From Angiostrongylus vasorum (lineage: Eukaryota > Nematoda > Chromadorea > Rhabditida > Metastrongylidae): a DNA stretch of 64,000 bases. Within the stretch, counting starts at the first letter, position 1. The number at the start of each line of letters is the position of its first letter. Below, one piece after another: positions 25,376 to 36,165 of the stretch. The stretch covers positions 2,971,001-3,035,000 of the forward strand of contig JADANN010000202.1 of NCBI GenBank assembly GCA_018806985.1. The letters run 5' to 3'. Under the pieces are notes generated by a model. It had not been told where the DNA came from. It searched no databases and was given only the letters and a program-made list of their open reading frames with translations. A program made the translations under genes and the position numbers.

Positions 25376-26314
25376 AAAATTTAGAAGAGTAGAAACTACT
25401 ATATTCGTTTAGAATACGAAGCTTGGACTCAACTCCAACGCCCAGCGTGAGAGAATGGAATTTTTTACTGACGGGTCACTCGATAAGTGATTTAAGGTAG
25501 TGCGGTGCACTTTTAATGACTGACATAATTGATGGGAAAAGTTATCCATTCGTAATTGAAGCTTTTCAATAGTACTATTGGACTAGTATAACTCTTGAGC
25601 ACGAGCCTATAGGTATCATGAATAGCACGTGAAAACATTGAAGTGTAATGTGGTCACAATGGTATGTAATAAATCAAGCGTGATGGGATCAATAACAAAG
25701 GTACATGAAGCAAATATAGACCGATGTGACTTATCATATCTATTAAAAGCGGACTAGTGGTAAGGCAGGAATCGTTGCAATCATGAAAACTTTTCAGTCA
25801 TTTGTAAAGCAGTTCAACCAGCCAGATCAGTGCAACGCCCTTCGTGGATAGAAAAAGACAACAGATCTTCAAACGATAGCCAAATCAACATTTGAACTCT
25901 GCACTGGTGATGCTCATAAGCACCAAAACTAATGGGAATAGAAATTCACCGTCTAGGTATCTTCGAAAAAGAATGAAAGTACACCTCTTTGCAATCTTTG
26001 CAAGGTGTTTCAATACGTTTTCAATATAATTAGAGTTAGGTAAAACAAGCAATATTCTACATAACAATATAACAAACAGAGGGATTGTGAGGTCATCTGA
26101 AATCGTAGGAATGAAGAAATCTGACTCGCATTTGCAAGCTGCGTTTCTTCATTTAGGCACACCTATCATTTTACGTGCTCTGTCTTATTCCCGGGCCTTA
26201 CAGCCGTTGTAAAACTCCTTTGCTCGGCATATCACGTGAAAGTGCAAGAAAATATAGGGGAGGTTTCTTATAAATTGGCTTTATTAGGTGGAAATTGTTA
26301 CAAATCTTTCGAGG
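25376..26314. other. No supported gene
   Basis: Short random ORFs; nothing recognised. Confidence 0.45.
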
Positions 26315-26428
26315 AGCAGTTTGCCGACTCCGGAGGGATGGAAGGCTTGGTGGGCCACGGGCGCAGAGATCAATTCCATGTGTGTGTGTGTTACAGGGCG
26401 CCTCCGACAAATGTGCCACATGCGCTCT
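26315..26428 (-). mobile_element. SINE family I, head fragment
   Basis: Minus-strand copy of the tRNA-like head plus core: cagtttgccgactccgg, agggatggaaggcttggtgg and the acagggcgcctccgacaaatg head. The A box is damaged (atgtgccaca where others have ctgcgccaca). The tail half is missing. Confidence 0.7.
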
Positions 26429-26959
26429 CTTTTATAGAGATTCACAAGAATAACTTAACTTTATCGCTTCAAAAAGGTTTATGTAATTTGTATAAAGAGT
26501 GCTTCTATCTCACTTGCTTATAACTAAAATTTTCCAAAAATTGAAGACAAAATTTTCAATTTGAAGCCGCAAACACCAACGATACGGTGGAAACACAGTC
26601 TTGTCAGTGGGACAAAAATCCTGCTTCTTCAAATGAATTCAATTGAGTTGCTTTTTTCAGCTAATAAAATTCATCGTGAAGTGAAACACGCCGGTTCAAA
26701 GCTGAACACGGTCAATATTGTCGCATCATATGCATGGCAGTTGGTGCATAGCGTCGCTAATATGTCTAACAACCTACTTACTTCGTTCCTGTGACGGCTT
26801 GTATTTTTCGGCTCCACTAAAGTTTCTGACACCAATCAACCAATCATGGAAATTAATCCAACAAAGAGCTAGAACACCAATAAAACTGTGGAACTGATTA
26901 ACAGTCATCCGATATAAAATGGCACCGCCGACAGATTAGTTCATTCGAGCAGTGCTCCC
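26429..26959. other. No supported gene
   Basis: Spacer between a SINE fragment and the PLE. Nothing coding recognised. Confidence 0.45.
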
Positions 26960-27041
26960 TCCACTGCTTTCAACTCGATGCAACAACGAGCAACCACATC
27001 CTGACAATGACCTGCTGTAGACTATCGACTCGAATCAAACT

Positions 27042-27077
27042 GGCTCTGAAGAAGACGTAGACGTCAAGACCATAGCC
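27042..27077 (+). ncRNA. Hammerhead-like motif, decayed (PLE 5' segment)
   Basis: ggct, CTGAAGA, an agacg..acgtc hairpin, then aagaccatagcc where intact copies have gaaacgttagcc. The 3' half of the catalytic core is mutated, so self-cleavage is not expected. Confidence 0.4.
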
Positions 27078-27118
27078 ATATAAACCTTTTTATACGAATA
27101 CGAAGAATTACTTGATCA

Positions 27119-28320
27119 ATGCCGAGGTTAATAGAAAGTCGGACGTGGGAGTTAATACAGGATGTACCAGCAAGATACTTCCGACTTGTAAAAGAAGCGC
27201 TGTCACTTAGACAAAAGATCGTCTTAGCTCGACAGTCAATACACTTTTTCCGCCGCTGTCTAAAACACCGAGTCGTGCCGAACTTCATCAAACGAAGACG
27301 ACTACACGATGTATGCGGACTACCAGAGGGACAGCCGCCGAATACTGGACATCGAATTGAGAATACTGCGCACCTGTCCACTAAGTCGACAAAACGAAAT
27401 GTTCGCCAAGTGGAAGAAGTGCGAGACGAAGGAAAACTTTTTGTGCTCAGTATTTGGAGGACCGCCTCTGGAGGAGAATAGTGGGTAGGTCAGTGTTGAT
27501 TTGCAACTCTATTAGGTCTAATGCTAAAGTAACTTTGCGGAGAAAATTGGAAGACCTTTTGAGTAAACCGTATAACACGGCCTCAAGAGCGCACAGAAAT
27601 ACCGCTAAAGAAAATCAAACAGGTCACAGTAGGAAAAATAATGTGCAGGAAAATTCAAGGCTAACCGTGTTAGGAGGCATGACTCTCCCTGACGGTGCGC
27701 GCTCGTTATTAGAATTGGGACCGAGTTTCTCACCATCTGAACCCATTTCTTAGATAACCTTGCATAGGATCGCATGTAGTTTACATGAACTTCAAGATAG
27801 ACTCCGCAAAAAAGCTAGAGATGAAACGCAAAATAGGCGCGAACAAAAAGTTGGGGCCCTACCAATAGCACTATTTCCTCAGCCGTTCTTTAGACAACAA
27901 GAGCCCAATAATGAAGTTGATGTTAAATTTCGGATGTTTACGAATGAAACTTTCAAAGTCCTTAATCACTATCGCGCGAAAAGATACAGCTCAAACCTCA
28001 CTGCAGTGCAAAAACGTGGTATGCGAGAGGTACGAGAGTGATAAGGTTGAAAAACATAAGACGATCCGTTAGTGATAAGCGTGGAGAGTTTGTCGTAATT
28101 CCTCATCAGTTAGATGTTGGAAGAACGAAAAAGCATCTTGAAGATGCTTCGCTTTATCGCCCATCATCTGAGAAGGAGTTTAAAAGTAAATACCGAAAAT
28201 TGAACCATGAATGGGCCAAAATGGCAAGGGCTGCTGGTTTAAAACCATCAGTTATCTCTCAAGTAAAAGTCCAGTTACCAACATGTCCCGTCTTGTACTT
28301 GCTTATAAAAAACTCATAAG
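27119..28320 (+). pseudogene. PLE ORF, N-terminal region, frameshifted
   Basis: Starts ATG with MPRLIESRTWEL, the segment also left in many solo terminal copies in this window, which supports this start. The coding sense moves between frames: 27119 frame, then the frame giving NEMFAKWKKCETKENFL, then the 27454 frame (GPSFSPSEPIS, a TAG-type break, then LHELQDRLRKKA), and the 28038 frame (VSDKRGEFVVIPHQLD). The last part is the start of the RT fingers, where PLE proteins carry a similar KGG/RGEFVV block. No function without repair of the frame. Confidence 0.75.
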
Positions 28321-28935
28321 CTAGTATCCAGCGATGATATTGCGTCTACCGATCCATCATTGTTTAAGGTTAGACCAATCATTAGTTGTGTAGACGGGCC
28401 AACGGATAGGATAACATGGTTTTTAACCCTAATATTTAACCATTTGCTGAAACACATTACAGCCCATCTTACGAATACCCAGATGTTTCTGGATCGTCTA
28501 CGTGCTGCGCAACCCAGCAGCGCGTACGTGATGGAGTCGTTCGACGTTAGCGCCCTCTATACAAACGTGTCGAATGACTCCGCAATGCAAGCCATATTCG
28601 AACTCCTGATGCGACATGAAGGAGAAGTAAACATGTATGGCTTCGAGATAGAGCAGTTGATAGCACTCTTAAAAGAATGCTTGAGCTGCTCAATCTTCAG
28701 ATGGTCCGGAAAGTACTACGCTCAAATAAGAGGGTTGGCAATGGGTCATCGACTAGCACCAAGCCTGGCCATTGCGTTTATGTCTAAGATGGAAGCACCG
28801 GTGATCGATCTCGGGCCGCTACTCTACTGTAGATATATAGATGACTGTTTTGTCCTTTGCTCAACACAAGAGGAAATGGACAAATGTTTCGAGTTGTTGA
28901 ATGAACAGTCAGAGTATGTCAAGTTCACCCGCTGA
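28321..28935 (+). CDS. PLE reverse transcriptase domain
   Basis: One uninterrupted frame of about 200 codons covers the RT palm: FKVRPIISCVDGPTDRI (fingers), SFDVSALYTNV (motif A with catalytic Asp), QIRGLAMGHRLAPSLA (motif B region), CRYIDDCFVL (motif C, YIDD at 28834-28845) and a thumb start. These are the hallmarks of Penelope-type RTs, which sit near telomerase RT in phylogenies. The frame ends in TGA at 28933-28935; sense continues in another frame (PLNVQISLSENGY). A transposon-derived ORF, not a host gene. Confidence 0.85.
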   Translation, partial: LVSSDDIASTDPSLFKVRPIISCVDGPTDRITWFLTLIFNHLLKHITAHLTNTQMFLDRLRAAQPSSAYVMESFDVSALYTNVSNDSAMQAIFELLMRHEGEVNMYGFEIEQLIALLKECLSCSIFRWSGKYYAQIRGLAMGHRLAPSLAIAFMSKMEAPVIDLGPLLYCRYIDDCFVLCSTQEEMDKCFELLNEQSEYVKFTR

Positions 28936-29006
28936 ACGTCCAAATTAGCCTGTCAGAAAATGGCTACATAACGAAGTGGTATCGAAAGCCAAGTAATAAA
29001 AACATC

Positions 29007-29754
29007 TTGGTTCATTACCTCTCCTCTTACCCCTCTCACACGAAAAGGGCGCTGGCAAGAAACATGTTTCGAACAGCAAGCAACGTGTGCACGGGAAGAG
29101 AGCAGAGAGAGGAGTCCTGGAACTTGGCGCGGCAAATAGCCATTTCTAATGGCTACGAAACTGTAGCTCGGGACAGGTGTAGAGGAAATCCTAGCCCTCC
29201 AAACGACAACTCTAGCGATAAAGTGGTCCCGTTTACCCTACCCTTCATCTCAAATGATGTAAGTGCAGCTATAAAACGCTGCTTAAGAAGGGCGGGTCTA
29301 GAGAATTCGGTAAACGTAGTTGAGATTGCACCGAGTAATCTTAGGCGCCAACTAGTTCGTAACCGCCTATGTGACTGTCTATGTGCAACGCGAAATTGCA
29401 TAGTTTGCCCTAATGGTAGAGACGGTGAGCTCGGGCACAGTTTATCTATCTCCTTTAAGACGTGCGGAGACGAATACATTGGCGAAACGGGCAGACCCCT
29501 CTGTGACCGCATAAAAAGAACACCTAGTCGGCAAACGTAAACCAAATACCCCACTAGGCACGCATAGGACCCAGAGACAGAGCGGGGAGGACTTTGAAGT
29601 ACGTGTCACGATCCTCGCGCAGGAATCGAGAACACAAGCGCGCAAAACTCTGGAGGCGTTCTGGATTAATTCCAGAAATCCGAAAATGAACCGCAGGGAA
29701 GAATGCCTCATTATCACGCGTGATATTGGGCAGTATATAAGGCTGTTATTTTGA
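29007..29754 (+). pseudogene. PLE linker and GIY-YIG endonuclease, frameshifted
   Basis: Open from 29007 to 29540, then sense continues in a second frame to a TGA at 29752-29754. It contains KWYRKPSNKNILVHYLSSYP upstream, a Cys-rich linker (DCLCATRNCIVCPNG), and YIGETGRPLCDRI (YIG motif at 29475-29495), typical of the GIY-YIG nuclease fused to PLE RTs. The GIY half is degenerate (SISFKTCG). After the frameshift near 29515 the C-terminal helices (TQARKTLEAFWINSRNP) are still readable. Confidence 0.8.
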
Positions 29755-29947
29755 TGGAAGGGGCATATTACGCTTCCATGTGAACTCTGTGCGGTTGGTC
29801 TCCACGCGACATACTCAGTGGAAGCCTCATAGAAAGCGGTGAGTGTGCAAAGCTGTGTTCAATGTGTTTGAAATCTTGGTTCAGCGTTTTCTCTGTTTGG
29901 TTATGGAGGTGTTTGGCCGAATAGATTGCTGTCAACATGACCTTTCC

Positions 29948-29985
29948 AGGCTCTGAGGAAGGCGAAATCCGCCGAAACGTCAGCT
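29948..29985 (+). ncRNA. Hammerhead-ribozyme-like motif, PLE 3' segment
   Basis: Reads, in order: GGCT (stem I 5' strand, 29949-29952), CTGAGGA (C3-A9 of the core with the variable position 7 = G), one extra A, stem II GGCG/CGCC with loop AAATC (961-973 of the 29-kb block), GAA (G12-A14), ACGT (stem III strands without a loop), C (cleavage position 17, GUC triplet), AGCT (stem I 3' strand). PLEs of several animal groups are known to carry hammerhead ribozymes in their terminal repeats. The self-complementary ACGT suggests a dimer-dependent form (inference). The extra A after A9 is a caveat. Confidence 0.65.
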
Positions 29986-30060
29986 TGTTCGTGAATAAAG
30001 GATAAAAATAACACCTCGTGTTTGCTCAACAAGAATACGAAAAATAAACATTTTTATTAC

Positions 30061-30299
30061 AACCTCCCGTTATTTTAATTACTGAAGAAAATATTGGCTA
30101 AGTGTGCCGAGGTTAAAGGAATGTTGGTTTCTGTAATAGAATTCAACCAGGAGTTTTTCCCTTATTGCGCGTTTTCATCTATGACTATAAAAGGAAGTTT
30201 GACAGAATTGTTTCAAGGATTTGAAATCGATCTGCTCTCCTTGCTATGCCTTTGTTAGTTTTTTTTACGTTCTAGTGAAAAGAAATTCACAAAGGAAAA
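30061..30299. other. Spacer with a PLE family-2 end fragment
   Basis: Contains gccgaggttaaaggaatgttgg at about 30096-30118, matching the end shared by family-2 terminal segments. Otherwise no feature. Confidence 0.45.
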
Positions 30300-30680
30300 A
30301 AATAATATTTAAATTGTGGAGCCTGCACGAGGTCATTTGTTATGTAACTTTTATTCGGCTAATGTTTCCACTTCTTCCTTTTCATCAGAGCCGCCGATCC
30401 GAGTAGATGGTCCACAGTGACTGGTATTCTTGATGTGGTAGCTTCGTCTTCGAATCGAGTTAGATCTTCCTCAGTGGAGCATCTCTCGAATGAGGCATAC
30501 TCACCCGGCGATGTTCTTTCACACAGAATAGTTGTTGTTGATAATAGTCATCGTCCGATGACAACAACTTGTTTTCTTTCGGAAAGCCTATCATGCAGCA
30601 GTCGGTGTGGTTATCAGATAAAAATACAGCATAATAATAATGATTTGGAAACTGACTTCTCTTTAACCTCACTGTGATTC
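30300..30680 (-). mobile_element. PLE terminal segment (pLTR, family 2)
   Basis: Minus-strand copy with cagtgaggttaaagagaag at the right and the landmark block cgccgggtgagtatgcctc. A hammerhead-like motif at 30357-30393 keeps canonical CTGATGA and GAAAC but has a decayed stem II. Short ORFs in both directions are incidental. Confidence 0.65.
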
Positions 30681-30684
30681 AACA

Positions 30685-31015
30685 AGTGTTTAATCTGTGG
30701 AGTTTACACGAGGTTTTTCTACAACTTTTATTCGGCTACCGTTTCGAAGTCTTCGCCTATATATAACAGCGTCACCGGGTGAGTACGCGTCATCCGAGAG
30801 ACGGTACACTTAGGAAGATCCGACTTGTACGAAGACGAAGACGCCACGTCGAAAAGACCACTGTAGACCATCGACTCGGATCATCGGCTCTAACCAAGAC
30901 GAAGATGTCGAAACGTTAACCGAATAAAGTTCTTCATCAATCTTGTGTAATCTTATCGAAGAAAGAATACGTGTTGATTATTCACACTGAGGTTAAAGGT
31001 GAGTCGGCCTTTTAA
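30685..31015. mobile_element. Two further PLE family-2 pieces, opposite orientation
   Basis: 30690-30780 reads as a minus-strand fragment (ttattcggctaccgtttcgaagtc); 30775-31015 is a plus-strand copy running from the caccgggtgagtacg block through a hammerhead-like motif at 30886-30921 (gacgaagatgtcgaaacgtt, with CTGANGA changed to CTAACCA) to gaggttaaaggtgagtcgg. Together with 30300-30680 this forms a nest of inverted terminal segments. Confidence 0.6.
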
Positions 31016-31837
31016 AAAAATAGTATTTGGATACCGATTACAATCTTTCTGTAGGTTGCACAAAGAGCCACCAATCTGTTGAGGGCTTTGCTTTTTTCTC
31101 CGTTCCATCGGATAATGTGCAAATATAAATAGCTTGCAAGAAGTCAGATTCCATGATCAAAACGATAAAAAAACCTGAGGAAAACATTTTATTTTAGTCC
31201 GTTCCTTCGCTGCTTTTTTCTAACCTCTGGAACGTCGGTGATAGACCACCTATCGATAGCGGTTTACAAGAGAATCGCAGAAAATGCTTGCTCGGCAATA
31301 AACCAATAGAAGAAAATAAGTCATATATGGCTCATGCCAACCAAATGATGTTAGCATTTGTTAACTGCATATCAGCCACGTCAGAACAAACGTGTTAGAG
31401 GATGAATTTTACAGCATGAATATGAGCCACGAAAATTATGGAAATTTCCAGAAATCTAATAAACAATTACGCTTCTCCTGTGAGAAAAAAATTTGTAAGA
31501 ATGTTCGTCAACTCGAATGCATTGTTTTGTCTTTGGCGATGACAGTGTTTCAGTGAAAGAAGTAGCACACTTTTTTTACTGGCGAATGCGGAATTGTTTA
31601 TGGATATTGAGTTACATGACAACTTTGTTCGTATCCGCTGAACAAGCCACCTGTGTTGGTTAGAACGGCGAGTTCATTCTCTTTTTTCTAGGTCTCATTT
31701 CAACGCTGAAATTTCCCAATACTTTGAAAAACTGAAATTATTCCAGAGACGATAAAATGAGTTTCGCTAAGCTTTTCATCATTTTCTTTATTTACTTTTA
31801 GCTAATAAGAGATCTGATGAGACTAGATCGTTGATAA
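31016..31837. other. No supported gene
   Basis: AT-rich with short random ORFs; no repeat recognised. Confidence 0.45.
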
Positions 31838-32110
31838 GGGCGCGTGTGGCGCAGTGGTCGGAGGCGCCCTGCAACGGACACATAGGATTGATCCCTGCGC
31901 CCATGACCCACCAAGCCTTCCATCCGGCAAATTAGAACTAGACTTGTCTGGGAGCATAGCAGCATTGGCTGGATAAATTGGCAGGCCACTGTGAGTCATT
32001 GTGAAGATCAGATATGCATTCAGTCACCTCCAACGTTGCTTAATGAATCGAATCCATGGTGCATCCCTTAGGGATTGATCAACGCCGAGCGCTTTATCCT
32101 TTATCCTTTA
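31838..32110 (+). mobile_element. SINE family I, full-length (tRNA-derived)
   Basis: The head carries a pol III A box that fits the TRGYNNANNNG consensus exactly (tggcgcagtgg, 31847-31857) and a B-box-like ggattgatccc (31885-31895). It then has the common body (agacttgtctgggag, cattgtgaag..agatatgcattcagtcacctcc) and ends in ttatcctttatccttta. Best single reference copy for the family in this window. Not a tRNA gene: no cloverleaf closes beyond the head. Confidence 0.85.
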
Positions 32111-32794
32111 TATCGTTCTTTACACTCACAGATATGCTTTGCCTAATTCGAGCTCCGCAGTAAAGAGTTCTTACACTAAGTGATATTTGGATTCGGCTTT
32201 CACCAGCGCACTCGTTAGAAAAGTCGTATTTTTGAAGACATTAAAACGCCAACAGAATAAATTTTGTAGTGATCCTGTGCTAGCTTGCCAAAAGTGAAAA
32301 GACAAGACGTTAAGTGTTTGTTCTAGGCTGTGTTTCGACGTATAAAATAGTGCTTATAGAAGCAAATGAGCAGAGGCGTAGAGTTGAATTCCTACATCAC
32401 TAGTTGTGAGTGCATCGGGTGAGATGGCGTTTGCATGCTCCCCTTATAAAGCACGATTAGTTACAGACATTTCATATATGAAGGTAGTGCTCGAAGTGAC
32501 AAATATTGTATTTTAGTCGGCCATTTTTTGAATGCTAAAAGGAGAAATTGACTTCTGTAAAAATTGCTTTTGTCTCATTTGGTTAAAGCGTTTTCGGTAA
32601 GACGTTTGCATGTTATCGTCTATTCACTACACTTACGAGATCCGTAAGTTGACATAACAGTAGTTACGCTGTGCTTTGTGATTGTCGTTTAGATGGATGG
32701 AGAAGAATAATGGTCGTTCTGAAAATTTTCAATTTTAATGCTGACAGTGTCAATAATCCTTACATTAGCCTAAGATAAAGTAATTTCAATCATA
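32111..32794. other. No supported gene
   Basis: Nothing recognised. Confidence 0.45.
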
Positions 32795-33128
32795 ATGAGT
32801 ACCGAGGTAACAATGATAGCGAACCATAGATGGGTCGTTCTTATAATAAGAAGAGATCACGGATGGACGAAACGAGCAGAGCAGTGGAATCTAAGAGATC
32901 GTAATCGTCCTTTCGAATGGCCATCCAACCGATTGGCGGACGTGTTCGTGGCCAAAGTCAACCATCTGCACTCGAGCGATTTCAGGATTAGGAAGTGGAG
33001 TTTGCGGACGTCACCATATTCGACACAGACCACCATAAGGACGAGTACTCGAAAAACAAGTGGAAAATGTGCTGGGGCTTGCATCATTAGTGAAGAGGAA
33101 CCCTCCAAGTATCCATTTAAATAAGTAC
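32795..33128 (+). mobile_element. RTE second family, 3' fragment
   Basis: One open frame of 109 codons (ANHRWVVLIIRRDHGWTKR .. RLADVFVAKVNHL) corresponds to the C-terminal region of the 13.9-15.9 kb element (HRWAGHIMRRTNDRWTKK), followed by a ccctccaagtatccatt tail. It is strongly 5'-truncated and non-functional. Confidence 0.7.
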
Positions 33129-33237
33129 GTAGCAGCAATGTTACATGCATGGTATTGATATAATACAAGTCTTATTGAAAGTTGTTTCTTTTCATGTTTA
33201 CTTTTCGATCTTTAACATCTTCTACTTGTAATTCTCG

Positions 33238-33420
33238 AGACCGACTTTCTGTTAACTTCAGCATTGTTCAGTAAGTCAGCGATTCATTCTTAATTAGACA
33301 TGAGCTTGTCAATAAGAAGATTTATTCTACACTGGCCGATGTTTCAGGGATTTCGGCTTCTTCAGAGCCTCGAAGGACAAATCGACCCGCAATCTGCTCA
33401 ACTAAACATTTCAGTATATA
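33238..33420 (-). mobile_element. Solo PLE terminal segment (family 1)
   Basis: Starts with gaccgactttctgttaac (reverse of the gttaatagaaagtcgg end) and contains ggccgatgtttcagggatttcggcttcttcagagcc at 33333-33370, a diverged hammerhead-like block in minus orientation. Confidence 0.65.
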
Positions 33421-34091
33421 AATTTCATTCCCCTTATAAGCAATTTCTTCTAAACTTTTATCGTTTTACTCTTTTGCAGGTCTCTCACTTATTTGTTGGA
33501 GACCAGTTTTACGGAGTCTTACGTGGGTGACCACGGGTCTCCTCATATGAGGGATTTCGAGCCGGTTAGTCGCGAGGCTACGTGGTGCGTCCCCAGGTGG
33601 CGGATAGGGCGTTAATCGTGGACCAAAAGCGACCTTTGTTTCCCTGAGACGCAGGTGGATCCAGGGGGATGGACTTCCTGTTTCTGCTGCGCTGATCTTG
33701 CACATACTTTCTGTATTTGCTAGGCGTATTCATGCCTGCGTGTGTGAGTGCGTTCTCGCTAATGCGGATTGTATCCTACGAGTCAATTCGGCCAAAAGCC
33801 TGCAATCAAGTGACGGAAGTATATGGGAGGCGGTTAGGAGTCGTCTCCAACAAATAAGCTCCATGTCCATACTGGGAGAGCTCTAGCAATTTACCCATGA
33901 GTATACTCAGCTCTCACGTTCAGAGCCCAACCAACTACGTGGGTATCAAGATGCCTACACACAGTAAAAAAAACGGGCCTCATTCCCCTGACCCCGAAAG
34001 AGCCCCCCAATTTTGCAGCGTTGGGTAGGACGAGTACGGAGAGGCTGCTAAAAACTCAGGGCCAATGGAAACTGCCTGGATTACAAAGAAC

Positions 34092-34498
34092 TATGGTGAC
34101 GATCTGTACCTACAATGCACGTACACTTGCATCCGAGTCCTCGATAGAGGACTTCCTCATGCAAGCAAGAAGGATAAGGTACGACGTCATCGTCCTGACC
34201 GAGTCGAGACTACGCCAACCATTCAATGCCGTCTATGACACCGAAAAAAGAACTGTTCCTCGGAACATACCACTGGGACTTACTCAATTCACTAGCCGGC
34301 TGTTGGGAACATGCCGTTGTCGATAACATCGACGAGGAATACGATCGGCTCATTCAACATCATCACGTTAGCGCTATGAAAGCTGAGAGTTCGAAAGTCA
34401 CCAAGAGACGTCTGATAAAAGAAGATCTTAAGGAGAGAAGAGCAGTAGCAATGGTCGAAGCTGCAGAGGCTGCGAAAAGCATTCGCAAAGGCCACTGA
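34092..34498 (+). pseudogene. RTE copy B: endonuclease start joined to linker
   Basis: [17 protein letters not shown] begins the endonuclease; after FNAVYDTEK the sequence jumps directly to the linker (LTQFTSRL / LLNSLAGCWEHAVVDN) with a frame change at about 34260. Comparison with copies A and C shows the missing part includes the GDFNAK catalytic motif. Confidence 0.75.
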
Positions 34499-35206
34499 AG
34501 CTTCGCCAATTACTAGACCAAGATGATTGCACTCCGATGCCCTAGGTGGAACAGTTGCAGCGTCCAGAAAGGCAATGGAGAAAATCATTCACGAGTACTA
34601 CTCAGATCTCTTCGATAGCCAGGTCCACCTTCCTTCATATGAAATAAAGGAGCATGGATATGCTGTACCACCGCTTCTCCCTTCCGAAATCCGACATGCC
34701 ATTTCGTCGGTGAAAAAATCGAACAGCACCAAGTCTGGACAGGATTGGACCAGAACACCTGAAGAACCTTCCGCCAGTCCTCGTCAACACACTGGCTCTG
34801 CTCTTCACACATTACCTGTCTGAATGCAAGGTTCCTACTCAGTGGAAGACCAGCTGGACCGTGTTATTGTTAAAGAAGGGTGACCTACGCGATATCGGCA
34901 ACTTTCGCCTAATCTGCTTTGCTGTCTGTCGTGTACAAACTTTTTCACTCGAGTCATTCTAAACAGGATTGACAGAACACTGAACGAAGGACAGCCATGT
35001 GAGCAAGCAGGGTTTCGAAAAGGATTTAGTACGATAGACCCTCATCCACACGATAACAAGGCTTATTGAAGTATCGCGAGAGTACAAAAGACCGCTCTGT
35101 GTCACTGTCATCGATTTACAGAAGGCCTTTGATTCACTTGAGATAGAAGCAGTCATGGAAGCCCTCGATAGTCCGGGAGTCCCTACTCAGTACATAAAGA
35201 TTCTTC

Positions 35207-35779
35207 GTGAGCTGTATAAAAACTTCACAACGAATATATCACCAATCTACAACGATATTAACATTGACGTCAAAAAGAGGAGTTAGGCAAGGCGATACCA
35301 TCTCGCCAAAATTATTTACCGCCGCTCTCCAGAACGTCATGCGAACCTTGGAATGGGATAATATGGGAGTGAAAATCGATGGTCGGCAGTTGCACCATCT
35401 TCGCTTTGCTGATGACATCGTCCTTATAACACCAAGCATTAGCCAAGCGGAATGCATGCTTGCCGACTTTGATAAACCCTGTGGAAAGATTGGTCTTCGA
35501 CTAAATCTCACAAAAGCTATGTTCATGAGGAACGGATTGGTTTCGTACGACCCCATTCACGCTCAACGGAACGAATATCACCGAATGATCCAGTTATTCC
35601 TATCTAGGTTGGGAAATCAGCATGTTGAACGACTTAGCTTCAGAGCTGAGCAGAAGAAAACGAGTGGCTTGAGGAGCTTTCAACGGGATAGAGGATGTAG
35701 TGAACAGAGCAAAGAACACCCGACTCCGTGCCCACCTTTTCGACTCAACGGTACTTCCTGTCCTAACGTATGCGTCTGA
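35207..35779 (+). CDS. RTE copy B: reverse transcriptase palm fragment
   Basis: 190-codon frame with [19 protein letters not shown] (motif B region), LRFADDIVLITP (motif C, both catalytic Asp retained) and GKIGLRLNLTKAMFMRNGL (motif D/E region). After about codon 145 the frame drifts out of the family sequence (a frameshift near 35590). A transposon remnant, not a host gene. Confidence 0.8.
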   Translation: MSCIKTSQRIYHQSTTILTLTSKRGVRQGDTISPKLFTAALQNVMRTLEWDNMGVKIDGRQLHHLRFADDIVLITPSISQAECMLADFDKPCGKIGLRLNLTKAMFMRNGLVSYDPIHAQRNEYHRMIQLFLSRLGNQHVERLSFRAEQKKTSGLRSFQRDRGCSEQSKEHPTPCPPFRLNGTSCPNVCV

Positions 35780-36165
35780 AACCTGGTCGCTGCGTAAACA
35801 GGATGAAAGATCACTTAGCGTCATCGAACGCGCAGTCGAAAGGACGATGCTAGAGCCGAAGCTCCGACCTGCGTCAACGATCAAAAATCAAAGATGCCGT
35901 TCTGTGCGCCAAACAGTCGAAGACAAGGTGGCCTGGATACGTAGCGTATGAATGACAACCGATGGAGAGGAGCCGTTAGTGACTGGATTCTTCAGGATGT
36001 TAAACGCACAGCAGGAAGGCCACCGACTGGATAGTCAGAGTTCTTCACGAAAAGCCTAGAAGAAAGATATGATGCTCGCCGAGTCCCTAGAGCTAGCAGA
36101 ACGCACTGGGCTACTCTTGAACGCGACAGGGGAAAAAATGGAGGATTTACTAGCGCCCGCTTGAG

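Larger units (their letters stand above)
26960..30060 (+). mobile_element. Penelope-like element, near complete, inactivated
   Basis: Plus-strand PLE with a 5' terminal segment (about 26960-27160) that includes a decayed hammerhead-like motif, an ORF region (27119-29754) and a 3' terminal segment (about 29760-30060) holding a well-kept hammerhead-like motif. The coding part shows the order diagnostic of Penelope elements: N-terminal region, RT with YIDD, a Cys-rich linker, then a GIY-YIG-type endonuclease. At least five frame breaks were seen (near 27330-27480, 27751, 28040, 28310, 28932 and 29515), so it is not autonomous. The 5' and 3' terminal segments are related, as in PLE pLTRs. Confidence 0.85.
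33529..36165 (+). mobile_element. RTE-clade LINE, copy B (internal deletion)
   Basis: Plus-strand copy starting ccacgggtctcctcatatgag, the same 5' end as copies A and C. Order: 5' UTR 33529-34091, endonuclease N-terminus 34092-34260, a jump that deletes most of the endonuclease, linker to about 34500, RT 34530-35600, C-terminal region to about 36160. Frame breaks divide the coding part into at least five ORFs. RT motif C is intact (FADD at 35405-35416), but without the endonuclease and with the frameshifts it is dead. Confidence 0.85.

Noticed and set aside
31838..31910. Possible tRNA gene with good A box
   Set aside because: The tRNA-like part continues into a repeated SINE body and no acceptor stem closes a cloverleaf; the same head recurs with the same body elsewhere.
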